NCBI GenBank assembly: GCA_022953095.1
Contig: JALJCR010000002.1
Location: forward strand, 1 to 64,000
Origin: Qipengyuania sp. ABI-127-1
Lineage (GTDB): Bacteria; Pseudomonadota; Alphaproteobacteria; Sphingomonadales; Sphingomonadaceae
Length of the DNA stretch: 64,000 bases
Direction of reading: 5' to 3'
Each line of letters opens with the position of its first letter. Position 1 is the first letter of the stretch. Positions 52,932 to 61,339 of the stretch are shown here, piece by piece. A program made the translations under genes and the position numbers. The notes below the pieces were generated by a model that ran no database searches, was not told where the DNA came from, and saw nothing but the letters and a program-made list of their open reading frames with translations.

Positions 52932-54157
52932 AGCAGTTGCGCCCCTGTACCATCGTCGGCGGCAAGCTGGTCACCTCTGACGGGCTGGTCGACGGCTGCG
53001 TAAGGCTGGTCGACGGGTGTATCGACACGGTCGGCCAAGAGGCGCAGGATGGTGACGAGATCGTCGACGCCGCTGGCAAACTGGTCGGCCCGGGCCTGGT
53101 TGATCTCGGCGTATTTGCCGTGGACAAGCCGGCCTTTCATTTCGGCGGAGTTACGCGGGCGGCACTCATGCCCGATCAGGCGCCGCCCTTGGACCTGCCG
53201 AGCCGGGTTTCCTACATCTCGAAGAGCGGCAAGCCCGATTTCTGGGTCCACCCGCTGGCCGCCGCGACGCGCGGCATGGAGGGGCGCGAGATCGCCGAGC
53301 TGGCTCTGATGCGCGAGGCCGGGGCGCGCGGCGTCGCAACCGGGCGCCAGTGGATAGCCGATTCGGGCGTGATGCTCCGCCTGCTCCAATACGCCGCCAT
53401 GCTGGACATGGTGGTGATCGCGCATGCCGAAGATGCTGCTCTCGTTGGTCAGGCAGTGGCAACCGCTGGCGAATTCGCCACGCGCCGCGGCTTGCCCAGC
53501 GCGCCAGCACAGGCGGAAGCAATCGCCTTGATGCGCGATGTCGCGCTGGCGGAAATGGCCGGTGCCCGGATCCACTTCCGCCAAGTGACGACGCGGGCGG
53601 GGCTCGACATCATCCGCCATGCGAAGGCGCGCGGAGCCGGTGTGACCTGCGGCGTCACACCCGCGCACTTCATGCTGTCCGACCTGGCGACGGTCGATTT
53701 TCGTACCTTCGCCCGCCTGTCGCCGCCCTTGCGCAGCGAGGATGACCGCCAGGCCGTACGCGAGGCAATCGCCGACGGAACCATCGACGTGATCGCGAGC
53801 GGGCACGACCCGCGCGGACCGGAAGACAAGCGCCTGCCATTCTCCGATGCCGAGCCCGGTATGGCCGGGGCCGAGACGCTGCTGGCGATGACATTGTCGC
53901 TGGTGCGCGACGCGGTGATCGATATGTCCCGCGCTTTCGAACTCGTCGCGGCGAAACCCGCAGAGATACTCGGCGTCGAAGCGGGCCGGGTATCCGAAGG
54001 ATTCGAGGCGGACATCGCGGTGATCGATCCGGACAAGCCCTGGGTTATCCAGAGTGCCCGAATGGAAGCGACTGCAGGCAATACGCCATTCGACGGGCAG
54101 CCCACCCAGGGCCGTGTCACCAGCCTGTACAAAGGCGGTGTCCGGATCGACAGCTAG
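52928..54157 (+). CDS. Dihydroorotase-like protein, probably non-catalytic (PyrC-prime/PyrX type)
   Basis: A 409-residue amidohydrolase-fold protein. The metal motif expected as PGxxDxHxH reads PGLVDLGVF (residues 55-63), so both histidines of that motif are lost. The later TDHAPH element is replaced by [11 protein letters not shown]. The rest aligns with dihydroorotases, including AHAEDAAL and AGAETLLAM. Inactive dihydroorotase homologs encoded next to pyrB serve as structural partners of aspartate carbamoyltransferase in several bacteria. An active PyrC should exist elsewhere in the genome. A good hairpin follows the gene. Confidence 0.88.
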   Translation: MKQLRPCTIVGGKLVTSDGLVDGCVRLVDGCIDTVGQEAQDGDEIVDAAGKLVGPGLVDLGVFAVDKPAFHFGGVTRAALMPDQAPPLDLPSRVSYISKSGKPDFWVHPLAAATRGMEGREIAELALMREAGARGVATGRQWIADSGVMLRLLQYAAMLDMVVIAHAEDAALVGQAVATAGEFATRRGLPSAPAQAEAIALMRDVALAEMAGARIHFRQVTTRAGLDIIRHAKARGAGVTCGVTPAHFMLSDLATVDFRTFARLSPPLRSEDDRQAVREAIADGTIDVIASGHDPRGPEDKRLPFSDAEPGMAGAETLLAMTLSLVRDAVIDMSRAFELVAAKPAEILGVEAGRVSEGFEADIAVIDPDKPWVIQSARMEATAGNTPFDGQPTQGRVTSLYKGGVRIDS

Positions 54158-54170
54158 GCGATAGGAAAGA

Positions 54171-54196
54171 CCCCGCCCGGATCGCTCCGGACGGGG
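54171..54196. terminator. Bidirectional hairpin terminator
   Basis: CCCCGCCCGGA (54171-54181), loop TCGC, and TCCGGACGGGG (54186-54196), pairing with one mismatch. It lies between the convergent dihydroorotase-like gene and the SPOR lipoprotein gene and can end both transcripts. There is a short T-rich run on the minus-strand side. Confidence 0.7.
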
Positions 54197-54224
54197 GCGC
54201 TCGATGGTACGGTGGATGCGCCTG

Positions 54225-55535
54225 TTAGCGCGCTGCGACCCGCACGTCGTTCTTGACCACGTTGATGGCACCCGGGAGCGGACGTGCCGATGCATAGGCA
54301 ATGCACCCGCCGCCCTTGCCCTTGACCGTCCTGCACATGGACTGTGCCGCCGACTTGGCGAAACCGGCGGCGGCCACGCGGTAGTAGATCTTTCCGTTCA
54401 CGCGCGCCTTGGTGATGACGCGTTCTGAATCTTCCAGTTCGGGATAGCGTTTGCGAAACTGCTTCCAAGCCTCGTTGGCGTCCGACATCGAGAAGTAGGA
54501 GCCCAGCTGGACATTGTAGTCACCCCCGGCGGCAAGTGCCGACGTCGCGGGGCTAGTCGTCCGCGAAGCCGCGCGTTTCGGGGTGGAAGCGGGCGTCTGC
54601 TGTACGATCTCTTTCGCTACGAAGCGAGTGGCCCCGGCGGCGGGGACGAGAGCTGCATCGGCGAGGGCCGCATCTGCGCTGTCGTCACTTGCGCTCTCGG
54701 ACTCGACCGGAGGCAGTTCCCCGGCGAAGGCGAAGTCACGTGCCGAGGCCTCGGTAACAGGTTCAAGCTCGGTAGCGTCCCCAGCGGCCAGCATGTCCAC
54801 GCTCGGGTGATTGATCAGCGCGAGCATTCTCGGCTGCCCGGGATCTGCCTGGGGCGTCACGCCCAGCAGACTTGCCACGCGGGCGGTAAACGCTTCCGGG
54901 CGCACCATGGCGGCCCACTGGGCCATCCGGTCGCCGACCTCGCCAGCGGGCACATCTTCCGCAGCCATGACCCGTGCAGCGCGCCAGTTCCCCTGCAAAG
55001 CGTAAGAATAGGCGAGATTCTGCCGGACCTTGGGTGTGTTCTGGCCAGCGCGCAGCGCGTTGCTCAGCACATGGACACCTTGGTCCGGGCGGCCCGCGAG
55101 AGCGATTGCCAGACCGAAATCGGCCGGGTCGAGCGCGCTTTCGAAGCGATTTAGAGTGGTAAGGGCGCCGACCTGATCGCCGATGGCGATCTGTGCCAGC
55201 GTATAGCTGATAATCGTACGCGGCGCGGTATCGCCGAGTTCGATCGCTTCCGCAAAGGTACTCGCGGCGGAAGCGAAGCGCCCGTCCTTGAGATAGGCAT
55301 TGGCCAGCAATGTGCGGGTATGGCCCTCGCGCGGATTGGCGAGGACCGCTGCCTCGGCATGTTGCACGGCCTTGGAAGCCTTGCCTTTTGCGAGTGCCTT
55401 TTCCGCGTGCTCAGCCGAATAGGCGTGGCTGGGCGCGGTCTTGCCGGTGCATGCCGTAAGTGCGGTGGTCGCCAGCGCCGTGGTCACGGCGAGCTGGACG
55501 AACCGCTTGTTTCTGGCTTTCGTCTCGATGCTCAT
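54225..55535 (-). CDS. TPR-repeat, SPOR-domain lipoprotein
   Basis: A 436-residue protein. The start at 55535 has GAGGGGG upstream and gives a lipoprotein signal peptide ending in LTAC (Cys near residue 29). Residues about 40-190 are tetratricopeptide-like helices (AEAAVLANPREGHTRTLLANAYLK), then a low-complexity Ala/Ser/Thr linker, and a C-terminal SPOR domain from about 350 (YNVQLGSYFSMSDANEAWKQF). SPOR domains bind denuded glycan strands at the division septum, so a cell-envelope or division role is likely. It is next to a ParA/RHH pair transcribed in the same direction. Confidence 0.87.
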   Translation of the reverse strand: MSIETKARNKRFVQLAVTTALATTALTACTGKTAPSHAYSAEHAEKALAKGKASKAVQHAEAAVLANPREGHTRTLLANAYLKDGRFASAASTFAEAIELGDTAPRTIISYTLAQIAIGDQVGALTTLNRFESALDPADFGLAIALAGRPDQGVHVLSNALRAGQNTPKVRQNLAYSYALQGNWRAARVMAAEDVPAGEVGDRMAQWAAMVRPEAFTARVASLLGVTPQADPGQPRMLALINHPSVDMLAAGDATELEPVTEASARDFAFAGELPPVESESASDDSADAALADAALVPAAGATRFVAKEIVQQTPASTPKRAASRTTSPATSALAAGGDYNVQLGSYFSMSDANEAWKQFRKRYPELEDSERVITKARVNGKIYYRVAAAGFAKSAAQSMCRTVKGKGGGCIAYASARPLPGAINVVKNDVRVAAR

Positions 55536-55573
55536 TCTAAACCCCCTCGAAGGCGATCCCACGTCGTTGATGT

Positions 55574-56089
55574 TCATTTGGTCCCACCGCGCTGGACTTG
55601 GGCGGCGAGGCTTGCGATTTCCGGCATTTCGGCCAGCAATGCGTCGAGCGCATCCGTCACCAATTGCTGCGCGCTGCGACCGCGTACGGTGCAGGCGAGG
55701 CGCAGCATGAGATGACGTTCCTGGTCGAGCCTCAGTGTGAAGGCCGCGCGCTTGCCTTGTGCCAAGGCGGATTTCCGAATGGGCGGCCTGACCCGGGTCG
55801 GCGTGTCGAGTTGCGCCTGGATCTTGTCGAGGGATTCCCGGACCTGATTGGGCGCGCGGGCTTCGTTTGCGGCCTGCGGAGCGATGGCCACGACTTTCTC
55901 GGGCGCCGGCCGGGTCGCACCCTCTTCGTCGTCGCCCAGGTCGTTCCAACCCAGATCTTCCAGATTGGCGGCGGCTTCCTTGCCGTCGACGGGACCCGGA
56001 ACGCCCGATTGGGGGCGCATGGCCGGCTTCGCGCCGCCCTTGCGTGCCAAGAGGGTCGAGGAAAGAGAAGCGAAATTGGCGTCAGACAT
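55574..56089 (-). CDS. Ribbon-helix-helix protein, partner of the adjacent ParA-like ATPase
   Basis: A 171-residue protein. The N-terminal 110 residues are disordered and rich in Ala/Pro/Glu. The C-terminus (KRAAFTLRLDQERHLMLRLACTVRGRSAQQLVTDALDALL) has the beta-strand plus two helices of a ribbon-helix-helix DNA-binding domain. It is 24 bp downstream of the ParA-like gene, the position of a ParB-type DNA-binding partner. No specific family name is known to me. Confidence 0.7.
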   Translation of the reverse strand: MSDANFASLSSTLLARKGGAKPAMRPQSGVPGPVDGKEAAANLEDLGWNDLGDDEEGATRPAPEKVVAIAPQAANEARAPNQVRESLDKIQAQLDTPTRVRPPIRKSALAQGKRAAFTLRLDQERHLMLRLACTVRGRSAQQLVTDALDALLAEMPEIASLAAQVQRGGTK

Positions 56090-56113
56090 CTGGCGGCCTC
56101 CGCCTTTCCGGGC

Positions 56114-56830
56114 TTACTGGGCTACGCGACGGCCGAAGCCGCCGGCAGGACGGTGGACACCGGGCAGTGCGGATTGCGCATGCGGTGCGGCGAAGATCGT
56201 GCGGCGAAAGTTCTTCTCCAGACGGTCGGCGATATATTTCCACAGGGCCGTGACTTCAGCAGCGCTGCGGCTTTCCGGATCCACTTCCATGACCGTGCGG
56301 CCATCGATCATCGAGGCGGCGAAATCGGTGCGGTGATGCAGCGTGATGGGCGCGACCGTGCCATGCTGTGACAGCGCAACGGCGGCTTCCGACGTTATCT
56401 TGGCCTTGGGTGTCGCGGCATTGACGACGAAGACCAACGGCTTGCCGGCGCGTTCGCACAGATCAACCGTGGCCCCGACGGCGCGCAGATCGTGCGGGCT
56501 GGGGCGGGTCGGCACAACGATCAGTTCAGCCACAGAGATGACGGACTGAATGGCCATGGTAATGGCTGGCGGCGTGTCGAGTACGGCAAGCTTGAAGCCC
56601 TGCTGGCGGAGGATCGCAAGATCGCTTGCGAGGCGGGCGACCGTGGTCTGGGCGAAAGCGGGATACTCGTCCTCGCGCTCGTTCCACCAGTCGGCCAGCG
56701 AGCCTTGTGGATCGATGTCGATCAAAACCACGGGTCCGGCTCCGGCGCGCTGCGCCTGGACGGCCAGATGCCCCGAGAGCGTGGTTTTGCCCGATCCGCC
56801 CTTCTGCGATGCCAATGCCAGTACACGCAA
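56114..56830 (-). CDS. ParA/MinD-family ATPase
   Basis: A 238-residue ParA ATPase. The deviant Walker A is ASQKGGSGKTTLSGH at residues 7-21, with VVLIDIDPQGS and LAVLDTPPA as the later switch and Walker B parts. No ATG precedes the domain; a TTG at 56830 preceded by AGGGGG is the best start, giving RVLALASQKGG. No centromere-like repeats or canonical ParB are present. It may position a cellular cargo rather than segregate DNA, in keeping with the flanking SPOR proteins. Confidence 0.87.
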   Translation of the reverse strand: MRVLALASQKGGSGKTTLSGHLAVQAQRAGAGPVVLIDIDPQGSLADWWNEREDEYPAFAQTTVARLASDLAILRQQGFKLAVLDTPPAITMAIQSVISVAELIVVPTRPSPHDLRAVGATVDLCERAGKPLVFVVNAATPKAKITSEAAVALSQHGTVAPITLHHRTDFAASMIDGRTVMEVDPESRSAAEVTALWKYIADRLEKNFRRTIFAAPHAQSALPGVHRPAGGFGRRVAQ

Positions 56831-57061
56831 GACTTGGTCCCCCTGGGTTTGCGCCTGTTTCCAGTCAAATGTGCTGCAAGTTTTCGCAGCGGTTTCATCC
56901 TGGCAATCGCAGACTACCCCTAATTTTGGGTTAACCGGGACGTGTGAAGACCCGGTCGGATGGCGATGATTTGTTGGCAACATTTTGCTAACAGGTGATT
57001 TACTATAGGGTGCTGCCGATACCGCGCGTTTGCGCGCGCCGCCGCAGGGAAGGGTTCCGCT

Positions 57062-58168
57062 ATGCCACGATTGTCGAAAGCAGCTTGGAAGGTCGCGGCC
57101 GCGCTGGCCGCGGGCCTGGCGTCCAGCCCCGCGCAGGCGGACGTCAAGGCAGGTGTCGATGCATGGACGCGGGGCGATTTCGCCTCCGCCGTGCGCGAAT
57201 GGGCGGGGCCGGCGGCACAGGGCGATCCCGATGCGCAGTTCAACATGGCACAGGCCTATCGTCTGGGGCGCGGGGTCGAAATCGATACCGAACAGGCCGA
57301 AGCGCTCTATGCCAAGGCAGCAGCGCAGGGGCATATCAAGGCCGCCGACAATTACGGCCTGCTATTGTTCCAGCGCGGTGCACGCGAAGAGGCACTGCCT
57401 TATATATCCGCGGCGGCGATGCGCGGCGACCCGCGTGCCCAGTACATTCTCGGTATTGCGCATTTCAACGGCGATCTGGTGGAGAAGGACTGGCGTCGGG
57501 CCTATGCGCTTCTGACCCTGGCGAACTCTGCCGGCCTGCCCCAGGCGCGCGGTGCCCTTGCGCAAATGGACGAGCACATTCCGCTGGAGGATCGCCAGGC
57601 GGCTCAACCGCTTGCCGCATCGCTCAAGGCCGAAGCGGATGCCGCCAGGGCGCGTGAGCTTGCCGCAGTCGATCTCGCCCTTGCAACCGACGCGCCGAGC
57701 GGGTCCGCAGCGACGCCGCCCCGCCAGCCGCCGGTCACGCGTCCCGCCGGAACGCCGCAGGGGGGCAGCCAAGCCACAGGCGCCGGTGCGGCAGGGGCGG
57801 ACTATACTTTGCCCGCGTCGCGCCCGACGGTCATCGCGCGACAGGAAGAGGAAGCGCTGTCCCGCGAAGCGGTGGCAGTGTCGAGCGCGCCTGCGCCTGC
57901 CGAACCGCGGCCAGTACCGGCCACGCGAGTCGCCGCGTCCGAGGGGCCGTGGAAAGTCCAGTTGGGGGCCTTCGGCGTTCCTGGAAATGCCGAGCGCTTA
58001 TGGAGCCAGCTATCGGGCCGCGCGGAAATAGCCGGGCGTCAGCGTCTGCTGATCAAATCCGGCCGCCTGACCAGGCTTTTGGCTGGTGGCTATGCGTCAC
58101 GGTCCGAGGCTAACGCAGCCTGTGCTTCGCTGAAGCGCAGCGGTCAGGGCTGCCTGGTTACTCGATAA
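57062..58168 (+). CDS. Sel1-repeat, SPOR-domain periplasmic protein
   Basis: A 368-residue secreted protein: signal peptide to about residue 26 (SSPAQA), then Sel1-like repeats (PDAQFNMAQAYRLGRGV, PRAQYILGIAHFNGD) to about residue 180, a Pro/Ala linker, and a C-terminal SPOR domain (GPWKVQLGAFGVPGNAERLW ... LLAGGYASRSEANAAC). It probably binds peptidoglycan at the septum. It is divergent from the ParA-like gene across a 231-bp gap that should hold both promoters. Confidence 0.88.
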   Translation: MPRLSKAAWKVAAALAAGLASSPAQADVKAGVDAWTRGDFASAVREWAGPAAQGDPDAQFNMAQAYRLGRGVEIDTEQAEALYAKAAAQGHIKAADNYGLLLFQRGAREEALPYISAAAMRGDPRAQYILGIAHFNGDLVEKDWRRAYALLTLANSAGLPQARGALAQMDEHIPLEDRQAAQPLAASLKAEADAARARELAAVDLALATDAPSGSAATPPRQPPVTRPAGTPQGGSQATGAGAAGADYTLPASRPTVIARQEEEALSREAVAVSSAPAPAEPRPVPATRVAASEGPWKVQLGAFGVPGNAERLWSQLSGRAEIAGRQRLLIKSGRLTRLLAGGYASRSEANAACASLKRSGQGCLVTR

Positions 58169-58228
58169 CTGCAATCCGTTTCACAAAGTGGTTGACCGTG
58201 CTAATGCGGCGATACGGGAGGAGATCGC

Positions 58229-59518
58229 ATGAGCACGGCATACACATCCAGGCCGGAGGTCGGCGCAACCGGACCGGCCTTACCGCTCGCAGTGTCAGCC
58301 AGTCGGCGAATCGCAAGCCTGGATTTCATCCGTGGGCTTGCCGTCATGGGTATTCTGGCGGCGAATATCGTCGCTTTCGGTCAGCCGATGCCGGCTTATA
58401 TGTTTCCCGATGCTTTCACCGTTCCGCACAGCGAGGCGGAGGAGTGGATGTGGGTCGGGCAATTCATCCTGATCGACGGGAAAATGCGCGGGCTGTTCTC
58501 GCTGCTGTTCGGCGCTGGAATGTATCTGTTCCTGGAAAAGGCCTGGGCGCGCGGGCAGGGGGTCTGGTTACAGGTCCAGCGACTGTTCTGGCTCGGTGTG
58601 ATCGGTCTGCTGCACTATTTCTTCATCTGGCGCGGCGACATTCTTTTTCTCTACGCTTGTGCAGGGCTTGCGGGCCTGTTGTTCGTGGCCCTGTCTCGCC
58701 GCAAGCAGCTCGTGCTCGGCGTGCTCGGCTATTTGGGCGGATGCCTGCTTTACGGCGGATTCGTGGGCTTTCTCCCCGCCGTCGCGGATACCGAAGTCGG
58801 GCAAAATCCGGCCTATTCCGAAATGGCCCGGGAACTGGAAGAGGAAAAGCAAGCCGATCTGGCGGATGGCGAACTCGAGACTCAACTGATCTCCAGCGGT
58901 AATTATGGCGCATGGGTTTCGCACAATATCTCCGATCATGGCGGTGATCTGCCGTTTTATCTGTTCCTGTTCTGGTTCGAAACGCTTCCGCTGATGCTGA
59001 TCGGCATGGCGGCTTATCGCTACGGCCTGTTCGATGGCGGGGTCGATCCCGGACGTCAGCGCAAATGGGGTTGGGCGCTACTGGTGGTCGGAACCGCCCT
59101 GACCGTGCCGGTGGCGCTGTGGGCCAAGAGTGGCGGATTGACGTATTACGGCACGCTGGCGGCAATGGTCGGCTTTTCGATGCTTCCCCGCGCGCTGGCC
59201 ATTCTCGGTCTCGTTGCTTTGCTGGCCTTGTGGGGGCAGACGGTCAGCGGCGGGCTGGCCGAACGCGTCTCGGCGGCAGGCCGTGCCGCTTTCTCGAATT
59301 ATCTCGGTACGTCGATCCTCATGCTGCTTGTGTTCCACGGCTGGGGTTTGGGTTTGTTCGGAGCGCTCGGACGCAGCGAATTGTATCTTGTGATGCTATT
59401 CACATGGGTGTTGATGCTGCTGTGGTCCAAGCCCTGGCTCGAACACCTCCGGTTCGGTCCGCTCGAATGGGTGTGGCGCTGCCTGACTTACCGGAAGCTC
59501 TTGCCCTTGCGCCGGTGA
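58229..59518 (+). CDS. DUF418 family integral membrane protein
   Basis: A 429-residue membrane protein with about ten hydrophobic segments. The N-terminal SRRIASLDFIRGLAVMGILAANI and the C-terminal DUF418 region (FSNYLGTSILMLLVFHGWGLGLFG, LEWVWRCLTY) identify the YeiB/DUF418 family. A GGGAGGAGAT ribosome binding site precedes the ATG. Its function is unknown; related acyltransferase-3 proteins modify surface polymers. Confidence 0.87.
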   Translation: MSTAYTSRPEVGATGPALPLAVSASRRIASLDFIRGLAVMGILAANIVAFGQPMPAYMFPDAFTVPHSEAEEWMWVGQFILIDGKMRGLFSLLFGAGMYLFLEKAWARGQGVWLQVQRLFWLGVIGLLHYFFIWRGDILFLYACAGLAGLLFVALSRRKQLVLGVLGYLGGCLLYGGFVGFLPAVADTEVGQNPAYSEMARELEEEKQADLADGELETQLISSGNYGAWVSHNISDHGGDLPFYLFLFWFETLPLMLIGMAAYRYGLFDGGVDPGRQRKWGWALLVVGTALTVPVALWAKSGGLTYYGTLAAMVGFSMLPRALAILGLVALLALWGQTVSGGLAERVSAAGRAAFSNYLGTSILMLLVFHGWGLGLFGALGRSELYLVMLFTWVLMLLWSKPWLEHLRFGPLEWVWRCLTYRKLLPLRR

Positions 59519-59531
59519 AGGCGATTGCCTC

Positions 59532-59548
59532 TCCCGCCCCTCGCGGGA
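59532..59548. terminator. Small hairpin after DUF418 gene
   Basis: TCCCGC-CCCTC-GCGGGA, a perfect 6-bp stem starting 14 bp past the stop codon of the DUF418 gene. No clear T tract; a weak terminator candidate. Confidence 0.4.
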
Positions 59549-59635
59549 AGGGAGCGGAGAAATGCCGCGTGCGGCATATCCATCCCTTTCGCTGGTTCGT
59601 TTCGGCCAATCCGGCCACGCCATGCAGCCGAGGCG

Positions 59636-59660
59636 CTTGCTATTGAGAACGACTCGCACT
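59636..59660. promoter_or_regulatory. Fur-box-like element upstream of bfd
   Basis: The minus strand reads TGCGAGTCGTTCTCAATAGCA, close to the TGCAAATGATTCTCAATTGCA type Fur box known from proteobacteria. It lies about 40-60 bp before the bfd GTG start, a natural place for iron-dependent repression. Confidence 0.6.
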
Positions 59661-59697
59661 AGATATGCTCTTGCGAATCAATCGCAGGAGTTTTCGA

Positions 59698-59886
59698 GTG
59701 TACGTTTGCATCTGTAATGCGATCCGCGAAAACGAACTGCGCCGTGCGGCGCGTCACGTTTCGGGCGATGCGGAAGCCTGCTACGCGGCTTTGGGCAAGG
59801 CCCCCTGTTGCGGCTCGTGCCTCGACGAGGCCGATGATATCCTGAAAGAAGAACGCGAGTTCGGATTCATACCCGCAGCAGCCTGA
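59698..59886 (+). CDS. bfd: Bacterioferritin-associated ferredoxin
   Basis: A 62-residue Bfd-type [2Fe-2S] protein. Four cysteines in the family pattern: VCICNAI near the N-terminus and CCGSCLDEA in the middle. The GTG at 59698 is chosen because AGGAG sits 7 bp upstream; an ATG at 59665 adds non-family residues. Bfd donates electrons to bacterioferritin to release stored iron. It is followed 125 bp downstream by bfr. Confidence 0.9.
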   Translation: MYVCICNAIRENELRRAARHVSGDAEACYAALGKAPCCGSCLDEADDILKEEREFGFIPAAA

Positions 59887-60011
59887 TCTCCCGCTAACGC
59901 AAATCGCTCGCAACTGACGGAATTCCGTCACTTTTCGACGATCTGGCCCTTGCCAACCCGCCACCTGAAGGCCCATAGGGGCTCCCTGTTCAGTAGTAAG
60001 GAGTCAGGGCC

Positions 60012-60503
60012 GTGAAGGGCGATCAAAAGGTTATCGAGTTCCTTAACAAAGCGCTCACCAACGAACTGACCGCCATCAATCAATATTGGCTCCACTACCG
60101 GGTGCTCGCCGATTGGGGCGTGACCAAGCTCGCCGAATATGAGCGCCACGAATCGATCGACGAGATGAAGCACGCCGACGTGTTGGCCGAGCGCATCCTG
60201 TTCCTCAACGGGCTTCCCAACTTCCAGGCGATCCATAAGCTCAAGGTCGGGGAAACGGTGGAAGAAATTCTCAAGGCCGACCTTGCAGTGGAAATGGAAG
60301 CGATCCCCTTGCTCAAGGACGCGATCGCCTATTGCGAGGAAGTACGCGACTATACCACGCGTGAGATCTTCGAGCGCATCCTCGAAAGCGAGGAAGAGCA
60401 TGTCGATTTCCTCGAGACGCAATTCGACATGATCGCCCGCATGGGGCTGGAAAACTATGTCCAGCTCAACAGCAAACCCGCAGGCGAGGGCGAAGACGGC
60501 TGA
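60012..60503 (+). CDS. bfr: Bacterioferritin
   Basis: A 163-residue bacterioferritin: MKGDQKVIEFLNKALTNELTAINQYWLHYR, YERHESIDEMKHAD with the heme-ligand Met and ferroxidase Glu/His, ILESEEEHVDFLETQ with the second ferroxidase site. The start is a GTG. It forms a 24-subunit heme-containing iron store. Pairing with bfd upstream and a Fur-like box fits iron control. Confidence 0.96.
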   Translation: MKGDQKVIEFLNKALTNELTAINQYWLHYRVLADWGVTKLAEYERHESIDEMKHADVLAERILFLNGLPNFQAIHKLKVGETVEEILKADLAVEMEAIPLLKDAIAYCEEVRDYTTREIFERILESEEEHVDFLETQFDMIARMGLENYVQLNSKPAGEGEDG

Positions 60504-60509
60504 CCGCGT

Positions 60510-60716
60510 TCACGTGACACGCCAGAACGTGGCATAGTGGCCGCCATGCTTTGAAAGCCGGGCAAGGCGGCGCCCGCCGTCCCAGATTTCCGCATCGCCC
60601 GCGCCGACATTGATATCGGCGATAGTCAAAGCGGTAGCGATATCGAGCGCTTCCAGGGCGATGGGTGTGGCGCCCGGCATTTCGCCATCGTGAATTGAAA
60701 CGCGGAATTTGTTCAT
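60510..60716 (-). CDS. Small hypothetical protein
   Basis: A 68-residue protein, MNKFRVSIHDGEMPGATPIA then ALTIADINVGAGDAEIWDGGRRLARLS. It has a mixed alpha/beta pattern, no signal peptide or membrane segment. A GGAGGCGAAGGA-like ribosome binding site precedes the ATG, which supports a real gene. The family is unknown to me. Confidence 0.65.
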   Translation of the reverse strand: MNKFRVSIHDGEMPGATPIALEALDIATALTIADINVGAGDAEIWDGGRRLARLSKHGGHYATFWRVT

Positions 60717-60841
60717 CCTTCGCCTCCTTTTTCAGGCGGCTTTATCGCATGGGTAGATGAACCCCGCCCGACACGATCGCGCTACTCGTCGCGGAATTGA
60801 CTGCGGCTGGCCGCTACAGGTTTGTTCTGCGCGGCAGGGCG

Positions 60842-61339
60842 TTACGGCATCGCGGCTTTGCGCCGCTCGCGCATGCGTTCGCGGTTGCGCCGTGCCGCAG
60901 TGCGCGTTTCCATCCAGAAAGATCCCAGGCCGGCCACCAGCAGTCCCATGCAGATTACCCAGACAGCCGACACGAGCGAGCCAAGCGCAGTCTCCACGAA
61001 TGCGCTGACGAACAACAATACAATCACAATGCTGATGGCGAGCGCGGACGCAGTGCTGAACATCACCGCGCGCTGGGCGTAAATCCGCCGCTGTTCCAAG
61101 GCAGGCAATTCCCGGCGCAAGGCCGCGATATCGCCATCTTCGCCTGCTTCGATAATCCGTTCGATCCTGTTGGCAACCCAGATCAAGCGGTTCGTCATCA
61201 CGTTCATCACCGCGCCGATCCCCGCCAGGAGGAAGGCCGGTGCAAGGCTGAGCTGAACCACTTGCTGTACGCGCAGGGTCGAACTGGTCCGTTCTAGCAG
61301 CTCGCTGCCGGGCAGGGCGGTTAAGATATCCAGCAGCAC
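60842..61339 (-). CDS. DUF2721 family membrane protein
   Basis: A 165-residue protein starting at a GTG whose G is the last base of the der stop codon. Three hydrophobic segments are visible: about 30-50 (LSLAPAFLLAGIGAVMNVMT), 95-115 (ALAISIVIVLLFVSAFV) and 125-142. RRELPALEQRRIYAQRAVMFSTAS is typical of the DUF2721 family. Function unknown; likely co-transcribed with der. Confidence 0.82.
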   Translation of the reverse strand: MLLDILTALPGSELLERTSSTLRVQQVVQLSLAPAFLLAGIGAVMNVMTNRLIWVANRIERIIEAGEDGDIAALRRELPALEQRRIYAQRAVMFSTASALAISIVIVLLFVSAFVETALGSLVSAVWVICMGLLVAGLGSFWMETRTAARRNRERMRERRKAAMP

